Translations under genes and position numbers: made by a program | Shown here: piece after piece, positions 1 through 8,527 of the stretch | Layout of the letters: each line of letters begins with the position of its first letter | Position numbering within the stretch: position 1 is the first letter of the stretch | Notes under the pieces: model-generated | What the model was told of the DNA's origin: nothing | Database searches by the model: none | Seen by the model: only the letters and a program-made list of their open reading frames with translations | Source: Flavihumibacter stibioxidans | Lineage (GTDB): Bacteria; Bacteroidota; Bacteroidia; Chitinophagales; Chitinophagaceae | DNA length: 64,000 nt | NCBI RefSeq assembly: GCF_014332695.1 | Contig: NZ_MBUA01000028.1 | Coordinates: 34,200 to 98,199, forward strand | Direction: 5' to 3'

Positions 1-40
1 GTCTGACATACGTCTGACGTACGTCAGACGCGCGTCAGAC
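1..40. repeat. Composite palindrome, CGTCTGACGT/ACGTCAGACG family
   Basis: Positions 11-30 form a perfect 20-base palindrome (CGTCTGACGT followed by ACGTCAGACG). An outer pair, GTCTGAC at 1-7 and GTCAGAC at 34-40, extends it into a longer imperfect cruciform. The same 20 bases recur at 61435-61454. This is a dispersed intergenic palindrome, REP-like in form, and unrelated in sequence to the CACCCGACGGGTG family around 7.7-8.6 kb. The element may continue to the left of the window. Confidence 0.75.
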
Positions 41-48
41 GGTGTAGG

Positions 49-80
49 GTGCCTGGCCGGTCGGCCAGGCACTTTTTTTT
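49..80 (+). terminator. Intrinsic terminator
   Basis: A 10-bp perfect stem (GTGCCTGGCC at 49-58, GGCCAGGCAC at 63-72) with loop GGTC is followed by eight T on the plus strand. It would end a plus-strand gene lying left of the window. The minus strand has no T-run after the stem, so it is not an obvious terminator for the lipoprotein gene ending at 98. Confidence 0.8.
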
Positions 81-97
81 ATGCGTAAATGAATGGT

Positions 98-523
98 TTA
101 CTGAACTTTTTCAAAGGTTTGCGGGCAACCTACACAACTGAGGTAGGGACGGAAAGAGCCCGGCTCCACGCTGAAACGTTTGCCCTCCTGCAACCAGTAA
201 AAAGGATATTCCCGGTAATCCAGGTCGAAACTACCCAGGGGAACAATTGGTTTGGTGGCAATCCGGTTTTCGCCCAAGCGGATATAATATCGGAATGCAT
301 CCTGCTTTCCGGCCGTCACGGTGCCTGAGCGGTAAACCATGGAATTATCGAATAATACTATCTGCCCGCCTTCCCGGGTGAAAATGAGGGTATCGGCCGG
401 ATGGGCTATATCCACCCAAACCCCGATCAGTTCGCGGCCGGATCCCAACTCTTCTTTCCGGCAGGCGGTGTGAATGATGGCGACCAAAATTAAAAAGAAC
501 AGTACCCTGGCTAATGCAGTCAT
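98..523 (-). CDS. Hypothetical lipoprotein
   Basis: A 141-residue protein begins with a hydrophobic signal (LARVLFFLILVAIIHTAC) ending in a lipobox whose cysteine is residue 21, so it should be lipid-anchored after signal peptidase II cleavage. The rest is a small soluble domain with a pair of cysteines near the C-terminus (CVGC). I do not recognise the family. The start lies about 10 bases after the symporter stop at 533, so it is probably the last gene of the minus-strand operon that runs from the deacetylase gene at 5080. Confidence 0.7.
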   Translation of the reverse strand: MTALARVLFFLILVAIIHTACRKEELGSGRELIGVWVDIAHPADTLIFTREGGQIVLFDNSMVYRSGTVTAGKQDAFRYYIRLGENRIATKPIVPLGSFDLDYREYPFYWLQEGKRFSVEPGSFRPYLSCVGCPQTFEKVQ

Positions 524-532
524 AGTATAAGG

Positions 533-2233
533 TTATTCCCCCTTTGACCTGCCTGCTGCCGGTATCGTTGCATGGATGAGGAAAGCCAGCAGGATCAGCA
601 CCAACGCGCCGATGGCATTCAGCCAGAGAAACGCGATATTACTCTTCCAGAAAAGCAGTACCACAATCCCCTCCGTGATGATGGCGCTCCAGAAAGTGGC
701 ATCCCCCCCGATCTTTTTAAAGAAAAAAGCGACCAGGAAAATGCCGAGTATCACCCCATAAAAAAGTGACCCTAATACATTCACTGCTTCAATCAGGCTT
801 CCCATATTATTGGCAAACTGTGCCACCACGATGCAGAAAATCCCCCAGGCGAACGTGTACCATTTTGACAATTTGTATTCCTGTATTGGGGTTTCCGGAG
901 TTCGTCTGTACTGCTGGTGAATATCGCACATGGTAGAGGAAGCAAGTGAATTCAGTGCCGCAGCAATACTTCCCCAGGAAGCCAGGAAAATCACAGCAAT
1001 CAGGAGTCCCACCAGCCCTACCGGCATATGATCCACCACAAAGCGAAGGAAAATATAGTTGGTATCATTTACATCGGCGAGTGGTAGAGCGGTCTTGACC
1101 AGTTTTTTATATTCCTTCCTTTGATCCTGCATTACCTGCTGGTTGGATTGCATGGAAAGCACCAGGCTGTCGGATAATTCTTCCTTCGCAATGCGGCTCA
1201 CCAGGGCCGACTGTTTGGCTGCATTCAACTGGTAATTGGTTTCGATTTCCGACAGTTGCCTGTTGATCGAGGTATCTGTTACCTTACCGGCCACAGCCTG
1301 GTTAAAGAAAACCGGCGAGGGATTGAATTGGTAGAAGGTAAATACCAATGCGCCCACCAAAAGAATGGCAAATTGCATCGGCACTTTTACGATACCGTTC
1401 ATGAGGAGTCCCACCTTGCTTTCCGAAAGGCTTTTCGCGGTCAGGTACCTGCCGACCTGGCTGTGGTCTGCGCCAAAATAGGAAAGGGCGAGAAAAAAGC
1501 CACCGATCACACCGCTCCACATATTGTATCGGTCTGTCCAGTCGAAACCGTTTTCATTAACACCGCTGGTGATCACATTCAGTTTACCCATTTTTCCGCT
1601 GACCTTGAGGGCATCAATAAAGCCAATGCCATCCGGCAGCAGGTGAACCATCATATAGGCCGCCAGGAACATTCCGGTGAAAATTATCAGCAATTGCAGT
1701 TGTTGGGTATACGCAACAGCCTTGGCGCCGCCGGTAACAGTGTAAATGATCAGCAGTCCGCCCATTAAAATATTGGTCAGGTAAATATTCCAGCCAAGCA
1801 ATGAGGACAGGATGATGGAAGGGGCATAAATACTGATACCGGTTGACAATCCCCTGCTTACCAGGAAGAGGAAGGAAGTGAAAGTCCGGGTCTTTTTATC
1901 AAAACGTTTTTCGAGGAATTCATACGCAGTATATACTTTGAGCCGGTGGAAGATGGGTACAAAAAATATGCTGATCACCACCATTGCGATCGGCAGGCCA
2001 AAATAATATTGCACGAAACGCATGCCATCCGTAAATGCCTGTCCGGGTGCGGAAATAAACGTAATGGCGCTGGCCTGCGTCCCCATTATGCTCAGCAGTA
2101 TCAGGTACCAGGGCATAGAACGGTTGCTCAGAAAATAACCATCAAGATTCTTGCTGGTAGCGCTCCTGTAGAGTCCATAGGCGATGATGCCAGCCAGGGT
2201 GGCAACCAGTACAATCCAGTCAAGTGAGCTCAT
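533..2233 (-). CDS. Sodium:solute symporter (SSS family)
   Basis: A 566-residue polytopic inner-membrane protein with the SSS fold: the N-terminal region reads SLDWIVLVATLAGIIAYGLY, then SNRSMPWYLILLSIMGTQASAITFISAPGQAF, typical of the first two transmembrane helices of Na+-coupled symporters. A long soluble insertion rich in Gln, Lys and Glu sits near residues 330-400 between membrane segments. The substrate cannot be read. I chose ATG at 2233 over the upstream ATG at 2314 because the extension would run through the small membrane gene at 2230-2349, whose stop codon overlaps this start (ATGA). That overlap argues for translational coupling. Confidence 0.88.
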   Translation of the reverse strand: MSSLDWIVLVATLAGIIAYGLYRSATSKNLDGYFLSNRSMPWYLILLSIMGTQASAITFISAPGQAFTDGMRFVQYYFGLPIAMVVISIFFVPIFHRLKVYTAYEFLEKRFDKKTRTFTSFLFLVSRGLSTGISIYAPSIILSSLLGWNIYLTNILMGGLLIIYTVTGGAKAVAYTQQLQLLIIFTGMFLAAYMMVHLLPDGIGFIDALKVSGKMGKLNVITSGVNENGFDWTDRYNMWSGVIGGFFLALSYFGADHSQVGRYLTAKSLSESKVGLLMNGIVKVPMQFAILLVGALVFTFYQFNPSPVFFNQAVAGKVTDTSINRQLSEIETNYQLNAAKQSALVSRIAKEELSDSLVLSMQSNQQVMQDQRKEYKKLVKTALPLADVNDTNYIFLRFVVDHMPVGLVGLLIAVIFLASWGSIAAALNSLASSTMCDIHQQYRRTPETPIQEYKLSKWYTFAWGIFCIVVAQFANNMGSLIEAVNVLGSLFYGVILGIFLVAFFFKKIGGDATFWSAIITEGIVVLLFWKSNIAFLWLNAIGALVLILLAFLIHATIPAAGRSKGE

Positions 2234-2349
2234 GAAAAATATTGGGTAAAAAAGTGAAATCCTACAATCAGAATAACAAGGAATAACAGTACAAGAATGT
2301 ACCAGGCAGTCCATGACCGGAACAACGGAACTTTTTCTTCTTCTGACAT
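2230..2349 (-). CDS. Small single-pass membrane protein (39 aa)
   Basis: This 39-codon frame begins at ATG 2349 with an acidic/basic N-terminus (MSEEEKVPLFRSW) and continues into one strongly hydrophobic helix (WYILVLLFLVILIVGF) before ending FFTQYFS. Its TGA overlaps the ATG of the SSS symporter by the ATGA arrangement. The position, charge pattern and overlap suggest an accessory subunit of the symporter, as small partner proteins are known for several Na+ symporters (analogy only). It is too short for usual ORF cut-offs and would be missed in automatic annotation. Confidence 0.68.
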   Translation of the reverse strand: MSEEEKVPLFRSWTAWYILVLLFLVILIVGFHFFTQYFS

Positions 2350-2397
2350 CTGGTTGTAGTTTTAATTTTTGATATTACACAACTGTTCCGTTCCCCA

Positions 2398-2568
2398 CTA
2401 GCGGTTCCCCTTCCCCTTTCCTGAAATCATTCCCGCACTGAGCAAACCAAGTCCGAGTCCGATCAGCAACCCGATATGCACCCGCTTGATGAACATACCG
2501 ATCACCAGGCCCAGTACAATACAAATGCCAATACCTATATCCCGCCTGGTTTGATTGGATGAAGCCAT
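2398..2568 (-). CDS. Small glycine-rich membrane protein (56 aa)
   Basis: A 56-residue frame starts at ATG 2568 (MASSNQTRRDIGIGICIVLGL) and has two short hydrophobic stretches, about residues 11-25 and 32-48, rich in glycine (IGLLIGLGLGLLSAGM), ending in a basic tail (GKGKGNR). It begins one base after the TGA of the PIG-L gene, so it is almost certainly cotranscribed and probably coupled. The two glycine-rich helices separated by KRVH suggest a membrane hairpin. Function unknown. Confidence 0.62.
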   Translation of the reverse strand: MASSNQTRRDIGIGICIVLGLVIGMFIKRVHIGLLIGLGLGLLSAGMISGKGKGNR

Positions 2569-2569
2569 A

Positions 2570-5080
2570 TCAGAATCCTTTCTTTTGGTTTAAAGCGATC
2601 AGGTTGGCAAGAAGCCGGTAAGCCCCTGGTATCCCGGCAGGAATCTGCCTGAAAAACACAAGGCCAGTATACACAAAATGTCCCTTGCCATATCTGGTAA
2701 TAATCAGACTGCCATCATCTGGCTTATCTTCCGGATCGTTCATGGTAAAGATAGTTTCATATCTTTTATCCCAGCCGGATGCATGATAAATACTTCTCTC
2801 CTGCTTCCAGCCCTTGAAATCGGCAGCAGTTATTTTATTGGGAAAGTTTAATACCTGGTGATCGGGATTCCTGAAAGTCACTTCAGTATTTTCATCGGAT
2901 ACCCGTGTACGTGAGATATTAAACGGATATGGACCGATGCGCGATTTTACAGTACCCAGCTGGTTGGATGTATTATACTGTACGATCATATTTCCGCCAT
3001 CGGCAATATATTTCATTAACTTTTCATAGGAGTTATTCAGTGACTCTTTTACGTTATACGCCCTGACACCGGTGATGATGGCGTCAAATGGACTGAGGTC
3101 CATGGAGGCCAGTGCTGCATCATCCAGGATGGTCACGGAATATCCCATCTGTTTCAAAGCGTCCGGAATGGCATCACCCGAACCGGGAATATATCCTATT
3201 CGCTTTCCAGCCACTTTTATTTCTTCATTAATAACGGTGATACTGTTGGGGAAGAAATAATGAATGGTGGGAATATGATCGTACTGGATCAGCTTCATGG
3301 CGTTGTTGTAACGCACCCTGCGGCCGGTTTCCTGCACTTCAACCCAGGGATAAATCTGTGCCGGACGATCTCTGGCGAACAGGGAATCAAAAGAAAGATT
3401 AATGGTTTGCAAGGTATTTTTGGGCATCGGCAGTTGGTAGGACAGGTTCTTCTCCTTCGTTCCGGTTCCATTGATCAGTTCAAAACGGAAACCGCCTTTA
3501 ACCGTATCGCGCTGGATATAACTTTTATAGGAAACCTGCACCAGTTGCGGGTGTTTCGGAACCAGGTTATTCAGCACTACTGTCGGCATGGTGCCCACAA
3601 CGATCGGCGGAACCGTGAACACCGGCTGGTAAATTTCTCCCTTAACGGGATCAGTGAATTTATACTGCAGGGGAATGCGATCACTGAACCTTTCGCTACC
3701 GATGGTATAGTTGATTTTTATATCGCCTGTCACAGGGTTCTCCGGATTTCCGACCAGCAGGAATGGCTTCACATTGAAACTACCGGTATCCATCTGCTCC
3801 CGCAACCAGTAAGGCTGATCGGTCATAAAATCCTTATCCACCAATAGTTTCAGGCGAGCTGTTTTATACGCATTTTCCTCCGCATTTTGCGCCAGTTGAA
3901 TGGTGGTATCATTGAGCATGACCTTTATATCGGTTACCGGAACCGGACTCCTGTTGATGAAATTGAAACTGATCTGAATTGAGTCGCCGGTAACGGCCAG
4001 TTGCTGGTTGGCCACTGCCTCAAAGAATATTCCCATTGACGCCCTGATCAGTTGGTTGATCTCTTCTCCTTTCTGTTGCCGCCAGTAAATATCCATTTTT
4101 GAATTATCCACCAATGCTTTCAGCCGAAGCAATGCAGGCACTATACGGGAAGGCTGGAGATGATCATAGAGCCGTATCACGGAATCAATAGCTTGATCCA
4201 TTCCCGCCATTTTAACCCTTTCCCAGTTGGTGAGCACACCATCCATAAGGTCTGATTTTATCGGCTCTCCAGCCGTCGGGGAAAAGAATTCATTTGTTGA
4301 TCCCCTTTGGGCAGGCACACCAAAACCCTGGCTTTTGTGCTGGCTGCGGCTTTCAGCCGATATTTCACCGTAACCCTTTCCCAGCAGCGGGTTGAATGCG
4401 CCCACATCCATTTTGTACTGGCTTTCGTCGGTGGTATTCATCCCCCCGAAATTGAAGGTATTCCATAGAATTCTCTTAGCCTGCCAGGGTTCTGTGAACT
4501 GAAGTTGTTCCGGATAACGGTTAGGGTCAGCCGCAGCATGGAATGCTTCTATTGCCAGCGCTGCCGAAGCCGAATGGTGCCCATGCCCGGCACGGTTATC
4601 CGGTGGAAACCGGGTGATGATCACATCCGGACGGAACCGCCTGATCACCCAAACCACATCACTCAATATCTTTTCCTTATTCCATATTCTTAATGCTTCA
4701 TCGGTGGATTTTGAAAACCCGAAATCAAAGGCCCGGGTAAAGAATTGTTCTGCACCGTCGATCCGCCTCGCTGCAAGCAGTTCCTGGGTCCTGATGAGTC
4801 CGAGGGAAATACCCTGTTCTTCCCCGATCAGGTTTTGCCCGCCATCCCCGCGGGTGAGCGACAAATATCCGGTGCGGTATTTTTTTTCCTTGGCGAGAAA
4901 GGCCAGCAACCGCGTATTTTCATCATCCGGATGTGCTGCCACATATAACACAGATCCCATCACTTTTAACTTCTGAAGTCCCAGGAGGATATCTGCGGAA
5001 GTATATGAGGGAGGTGTTTGCGCAAATGATAGCAGGTTTAGGACCAAAAGAAACAGCAGTTGGAAGCAGCTTTTAAGCAT
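2570..5080 (-). CDS. Secreted PIG-L family deacetylase with C-terminal GATase/ThuA-like domain
   Basis: An 836-residue protein with a signal peptide (to about residue 20). The N-terminal third is a GlcNAc-PI de-N-acetylase (PIG-L/LmbE) domain: the zinc motif AHPDDE is at residues 49-54 and the second metal histidine cluster HGHH at 166-169. These enzymes remove acetyl groups from N-acetyl sugars. The middle is beta-rich. The C-terminal part (about 630-830) resembles a class-I glutamine amidotransferase or ThuA fold (DALKQMGYSVTILDD, DAIITGVRAYN). It is far longer than the usual 230-300 residues of stand-alone family members. The substrate is unknown. It leads the operon with the two small membrane genes, the symporter and the lipoprotein, suggesting sugar-derivative release and uptake (inference). 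Confidence 0.85.
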   Translation of the reverse strand: MLKSCFQLLFLLVLNLLSFAQTPPSYTSADILLGLQKLKVMGSVLYVAAHPDDENTRLLAFLAKEKKYRTGYLSLTRGDGGQNLIGEEQGISLGLIRTQELLAARRIDGAEQFFTRAFDFGFSKSTDEALRIWNKEKILSDVVWVIRRFRPDVIITRFPPDNRAGHGHHSASAALAIEAFHAAADPNRYPEQLQFTEPWQAKRILWNTFNFGGMNTTDESQYKMDVGAFNPLLGKGYGEISAESRSQHKSQGFGVPAQRGSTNEFFSPTAGEPIKSDLMDGVLTNWERVKMAGMDQAIDSVIRLYDHLQPSRIVPALLRLKALVDNSKMDIYWRQQKGEEINQLIRASMGIFFEAVANQQLAVTGDSIQISFNFINRSPVPVTDIKVMLNDTTIQLAQNAEENAYKTARLKLLVDKDFMTDQPYWLREQMDTGSFNVKPFLLVGNPENPVTGDIKINYTIGSERFSDRIPLQYKFTDPVKGEIYQPVFTVPPIVVGTMPTVVLNNLVPKHPQLVQVSYKSYIQRDTVKGGFRFELINGTGTKEKNLSYQLPMPKNTLQTINLSFDSLFARDRPAQIYPWVEVQETGRRVRYNNAMKLIQYDHIPTIHYFFPNSITVINEEIKVAGKRIGYIPGSGDAIPDALKQMGYSVTILDDAALASMDLSPFDAIITGVRAYNVKESLNNSYEKLMKYIADGGNMIVQYNTSNQLGTVKSRIGPYPFNISRTRVSDENTEVTFRNPDHQVLNFPNKITAADFKGWKQERSIYHASGWDKRYETIFTMNDPEDKPDDGSLIITRYGKGHFVYTGLVFFRQIPAGIPGAYRLLANLIALNQKKGF

Positions 5081-5115
5081 AATTAGTGTTCGGGTTGAAT
5101 GAAGTTCCTAAAATA

Positions 5116-5144
5116 ACAAAAAGCGGCAACCAATAGTTGCCGCT
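5116..5144 (-). terminator. Intrinsic terminator of the M14 gene
   Basis: On the minus strand AGCGGCAAC, a TATTG loop, and GTTGCCGCT form a 9-bp perfect stem (5122-5144), followed by a short T-run and TTTTGTTATTTT. It lies 38 bases beyond the stop of the carboxypeptidase gene and separates it from the PIG-L operon starting at 5080. Confidence 0.72.
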
Positions 5145-5181
5145 CCTGAAATTTCACATTTCCTCCACAGGGGAAATAAAT

Positions 5182-7695
5182 TTATTGCCCTACAAGGAAC
5201 ACGGCATTGCTGATCAGCAACTTGCCGTTCTCCCAGAAACTTCTGAAAATCGGGTTATCGGCAAGGTAGATTACCTGGCCGCGGCCCATATCCTGTGCAC
5301 CTATCAGCAAACCGTCTTTCAGTTTACCTTTTATCTCACTTCCGGCAAAGCCACTGATATAATTATCTTTTTTAATAACACCCACGTTCCAGCCACCGTC
5401 TTTCAGGAACTCATAGATGTTACCGTCCTGCTTCAGGGAAAAATAAAAATCCGGATACCCAAACCCGAGCGGGTGGCTATGGTCGAGTTCCACTTTGAAG
5501 ATGGAACCGGGCATGCTGTTCTTCAGCCAGTCGCGTTCACGATCCTCATATTTTTTCAGCAGACTGTAATCTTCACTTTTATCTTCTTCTTTCTTGGCAT
5601 CGCCATCCTTCAACTTTATGCCCCAATCCGCACGGGCCATTTGCGCCACTGCATTTTCGATTGCGATGATTTTTCCACCCCTGCGGACCCAGTCTTTCAA
5701 GGCGTCGTTTGTTTCCTTTTTACCAAAGAAATCGTAATTACCATCAGGCAGGATCAGCACATTGAATTGATTCATGCCATCCCGCAGGAAATCAGCGGCA
5801 CTGGTGATGGTCACCGGATACCCAAGCTGGGTGTCAAAGAAATGCCACAGTTCTCCCATTCCAAGTGAAGAAACACCGTCGCCGGCCAGCATGGCCACTT
5901 TGGGTGCATTGATTACCCTTACTCTGTCAGAACCAAAATCGAATCCTTTATCAACAAAACCTGATACGATCGGAAATACGGCTGCCCCGGCCTGTTGTGC
6001 GGATTCCTCCACCAGTTGCTGAACAGGTTTGCCTGTATTCGCGGCCTTTGTGACCAGTAAAGTACCCTTTTCAAAACTGGTGGTTCCACTTGTAAAAGGC
6101 TGTTCGGCATAACGTACTTTCAGGTTTTTCTGCAGGGCAGAAGCGAGAAACTTCGCACTGTTGAGGCCATCCCACTTTATCGCATAAGCATAAGCGTTGG
6201 CCATAGAACCGGCTGAAGGAGCCGCAACCGGAGCGGTTTTCGTAGTAGCCGTCATATAATTGGCCAGGCCATATGAATTCAATCCGTATGCAAAAGGAAT
6301 CGACCATGCCGTGATATCATAAGTAGCGGAATCAGTCAGTTTCGTTTTCCGCTCAAACAATACTTTGATGAAATTACTTTTGGGCTGGTTGTTGTTGATC
6401 ACGATATCGCCCGTTTCAGCCTTGAAAGCTTCCTGCTTACCGGTGAAATAGTTAACCCCTGTGAGGTTGGCCGGATTGGCATAGGACCAGTCCACGTCGT
6501 TTTGGTCGAGAAGTGTTTTCAGCCTGGTTACACGATCGGTACCATCGTTCTTTACCACCCATGATTTGAATTCGCCTGCGGGGCTATTAATGGCATTATT
6601 AAAATAGGAACGGAATTCGCGCACTACACGGGCGGCATTCTGGGAGGTGATTTCAACGGTGCTGACACCTGTGGTGAAATGGTGCATGGCACGGTCAACA
6701 AGCGTAAGCGTATCGCCGTCTTCGTTGATGATTCCGAGTCCGGCCCTGATTCCGCCCTGTTCGTAAGTCATCCCGATGGAACCGCTATAAGTCGGGTAGG
6801 TATCACCGTAAGAGGGATACAGGAGGTCGAATCTTTCTTTGGTGAAATACAGCCAGCCCTCTTTATCAAAATACTTTGCATGGTTTTTCCCGATCATAGT
6901 CTGGAAATCGCGCTGCCATTTGGTGATCACTTCGTGAATTGGTTCAGCGGCGGGTGCGAAATAATAGGGCTCATTGAATCCCTGCTCATGGAAATCAACA
7001 TGTACATGAGGAAGCCAGGTATTATACTTTTTGATGCGTGCACGGCTTTCAACCTGTGATTGCCAGGCCCAGTCGCGGTTCAGGTCGAAATTATAATGAT
7101 TACTCCTGCCGCCGGGCCAGGGTTCGCGGTGTTCGCGGGCCAGGGGTTGCGGATTGATGTTTTTTCCCAGGACGGTGGTATACCAGCTTACATAGCGGTC
7201 GCGACCATCGGGGTTCAGGCAGGGGTCAATCAGGACCACGGTATTTTTCAGCCATTCCTGCGACCGTGTATTGGCCGGGTTGGCCAGTTCATAGGCAGTG
7301 AGCATGGCAGCTTCAGAGGAGGAAGTTTCATTGCCATGAACATTATAACTAAGCCAGACGATGGCGGGAGCATTTTCATTTGGCGCCATCCGGTCCCGCG
7401 TGGCATTGGCCAGGCGCAGGTTATTCAACCTGACCTGTTCCACATTTTTCATATTCTCTGCTGAGCCGATCGTTGCCAGCAGCAGAGGCCGGCCTTCCGT
7501 TGATTCACCATATTGCTCAAGTCTGACCTGTGAGGGAGCTTCCTTGGCAAGATGCTGGAAATATTGTACGATCCGGTAATGGGGAGTGTAACGGGTACCA
7601 ATTTTATACCCCATGAATTGCTCGGGTGATTGTAACTGTGCCATGGCCACGCTCACTGTCAGGAAGGTGCCCACAGACAAAAAGAATCGTTTCAT
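5182..7695 (-). CDS. Secreted M14 family zinc carboxypeptidase
   Basis: An 837-residue exported metallopeptidase; residues 1-19 form a signal peptide ending AMA-Q. Zinc ligands of the M14 HxxE type are H120 and E123 in NVHGNETSSSE, and the distal histidine is in HVHVDFHEQG (about residue 230); the substrate-binding FDLNRDW precedes it. The STVEITSQN segment is placed like the general-base glutamate. The C-terminal third (about 600-760) looks like a class-I glutamine amidotransferase-like domain (DTQLGYPVTITSA, FNVLILPDGNYDFFG), as in the neighbouring PIG-L protein. It probably trims peptides in the periplasm or outside the cell. It is monocistronic, with its own terminator. Confidence 0.88.
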   Translation of the reverse strand: MKRFFLSVGTFLTVSVAMAQLQSPEQFMGYKIGTRYTPHYRIVQYFQHLAKEAPSQVRLEQYGESTEGRPLLLATIGSAENMKNVEQVRLNNLRLANATRDRMAPNENAPAIVWLSYNVHGNETSSSEAAMLTAYELANPANTRSQEWLKNTVVLIDPCLNPDGRDRYVSWYTTVLGKNINPQPLAREHREPWPGGRSNHYNFDLNRDWAWQSQVESRARIKKYNTWLPHVHVDFHEQGFNEPYYFAPAAEPIHEVITKWQRDFQTMIGKNHAKYFDKEGWLYFTKERFDLLYPSYGDTYPTYSGSIGMTYEQGGIRAGLGIINEDGDTLTLVDRAMHHFTTGVSTVEITSQNAARVVREFRSYFNNAINSPAGEFKSWVVKNDGTDRVTRLKTLLDQNDVDWSYANPANLTGVNYFTGKQEAFKAETGDIVINNNQPKSNFIKVLFERKTKLTDSATYDITAWSIPFAYGLNSYGLANYMTATTKTAPVAAPSAGSMANAYAYAIKWDGLNSAKFLASALQKNLKVRYAEQPFTSGTTSFEKGTLLVTKAANTGKPVQQLVEESAQQAGAAVFPIVSGFVDKGFDFGSDRVRVINAPKVAMLAGDGVSSLGMGELWHFFDTQLGYPVTITSAADFLRDGMNQFNVLILPDGNYDFFGKKETNDALKDWVRRGGKIIAIENAVAQMARADWGIKLKDGDAKKEEDKSEDYSLLKKYEDRERDWLKNSMPGSIFKVELDHSHPLGFGYPDFYFSLKQDGNIYEFLKDGGWNVGVIKKDNYISGFAGSEIKGKLKDGLLIGAQDMGRGQVIYLADNPIFRSFWENGKLLISNAVFLVGQ

Positions 7696-7744
7696 TGCTT
7701 GTTTACGCTATTAGGTTGAATAAGATTCGTGAAGCTAAGGAATT

Positions 7745-7771
7745 CACCCGTCGGGTGGCACCCGACGGGTG
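7745..7771. repeat. REP doublet, inverted (copy 1)
   Basis: Two 13-base near-palindromes meet head to head: CACCCGTCGGGTG, a single G, then CACCCGACGGGTG, giving a 27-base palindrome broken only at the central base. Flanking TT/AA extend symmetry. Each unit can form a hairpin with CACCCG/CGGGTG arms. Read on the plus strand the second unit is preceded by GTGG, comparable to the GTxG foot of classical REPs. It lies in the divergent gap between the M14 and RAYT genes. Confidence 0.9.
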
Positions 7772-7854
7772 AAAAAACATTTAGCGAATAAAACTTCGGG
7801 CATAAGCTATCCGCGACTGGGTAACCCATACAAAAACGCGCCTGTTTCCCTCTT

Positions 7855-7881
7855 CACCCGTCGGGTGGCACCCGACGGGTG
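7855..7881. repeat. REP doublet, inverted (copy 2)
   Basis: Identical over 27 bases to the element at 7745-7771, same orientation (central G), with TTC before and GAA after. It is 83 bases from copy 1 and 67 bases upstream of the RAYT start codon. Confidence 0.9.
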
Positions 7882-7948
7882 AAATAACCTTTTTATTTCA
7901 GGGGTTTCAACGCTTCCATGGTTTGGAAAGGATTTTAATCTTTGACCC

Positions 7949-8524
7949 ATGAGCACAAAATTTGACATTATAACCCCGGGAGGATTTTTTCACATTTGTG
8001 ACAGGGCTGTTGGGGATGAACTCCTTTTCAGGAGAGCGGAAGACTATACCGACTGGATGTCCAGAATCGAAAAGTTCATCCTTCCGGTTGCTGAACTGCA
8101 TGCCTATTGCCTGATGAACAACCATTATCACCTCCTGATAAGGGCATTGGAAACAACTGATCATGATTTATTCAGTACGCAAATGAGCAGGCTCCAAAGC
8201 ACCTATGCCAAAGATTACAACAGGACCTATGACAGGAAAGGCGGCTTATTTATGCGTCCTTTTGCCCGAAGGGAAATCCTGAACGAAGCACAACTGGCCT
8301 GGGTTTTCTGGTATATCCACCGAAATCCATTGCACCATGGCATCAGCTTAAACTGGGAAACATGGGCATACTCATCCTATCCTTTCTACATTAACAATGT
8401 GCCATCCATCATAACCACCAACTTCTGCACCGAACTTTTCGGCGGGCTCGAACAATTAAAGGCCCACCACACCATGAATGCAAATGCATTCAACACTGAA
8501 TTCATGGGCTTTAGCCTGGATTAA
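7949..8524 (+). CDS. REP-associated tyrosine transposase (RAYT, Y1/HUH family)
   Basis: A 191-residue single-domain Y1 transposase. The HUH metal motif is H59-Y60-H61 in MNNHYHLLI, and the catalytic tyrosine is Y122 in WYIHRNPLHHG, the form typical of RAYTs (TnpA-REP) rather than of IS200/IS605 TnpA, which have no NPxxHG tail. Such enzymes nick and join single-stranded DNA at REP hairpins. The gene is bracketed by REP doublets: two upstream (7745, 7855) and one beginning 3 bases past the stop codon (8528), the last in opposite orientation. There is no terminal inverted repeat or second gene, so it is a domesticated, non-autonomous-looking locus rather than an insertion sequence. TTAATCTTTG ends 4 bases before ATG. 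All catalytic residues are present, so it is likely active. Confidence 0.93.
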   Translation: MSTKFDIITPGGFFHICDRAVGDELLFRRAEDYTDWMSRIEKFILPVAELHAYCLMNNHYHLLIRALETTDHDLFSTQMSRLQSTYAKDYNRTYDRKGGLFMRPFARREILNEAQLAWVFWYIHRNPLHHGISLNWETWAYSSYPFYINNVPSIITTNFCTELFGGLEQLKAHHTMNANAFNTEFMGFSLD

Positions 8525-8527
8525 ATT

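Noticed and set aside
1256-1768. 170-codon plus-strand frame inside the symporter
   Set aside because: Codon pattern and content are those of a shadow of the minus-strand symporter; no promoter or start context.
5137-5868. 243-codon plus-strand frame over the M14 gene
   Set aside because: Antisense shadow of the carboxypeptidase coding sequence; no family match.
7949-8524. RAYT as an IS200/IS605 insertion sequence
   Set aside because: There is no TnpB gene, no subterminal left/right hairpins of the IS200 type, and the C-terminal NPLHHG form is that of RAYTs.
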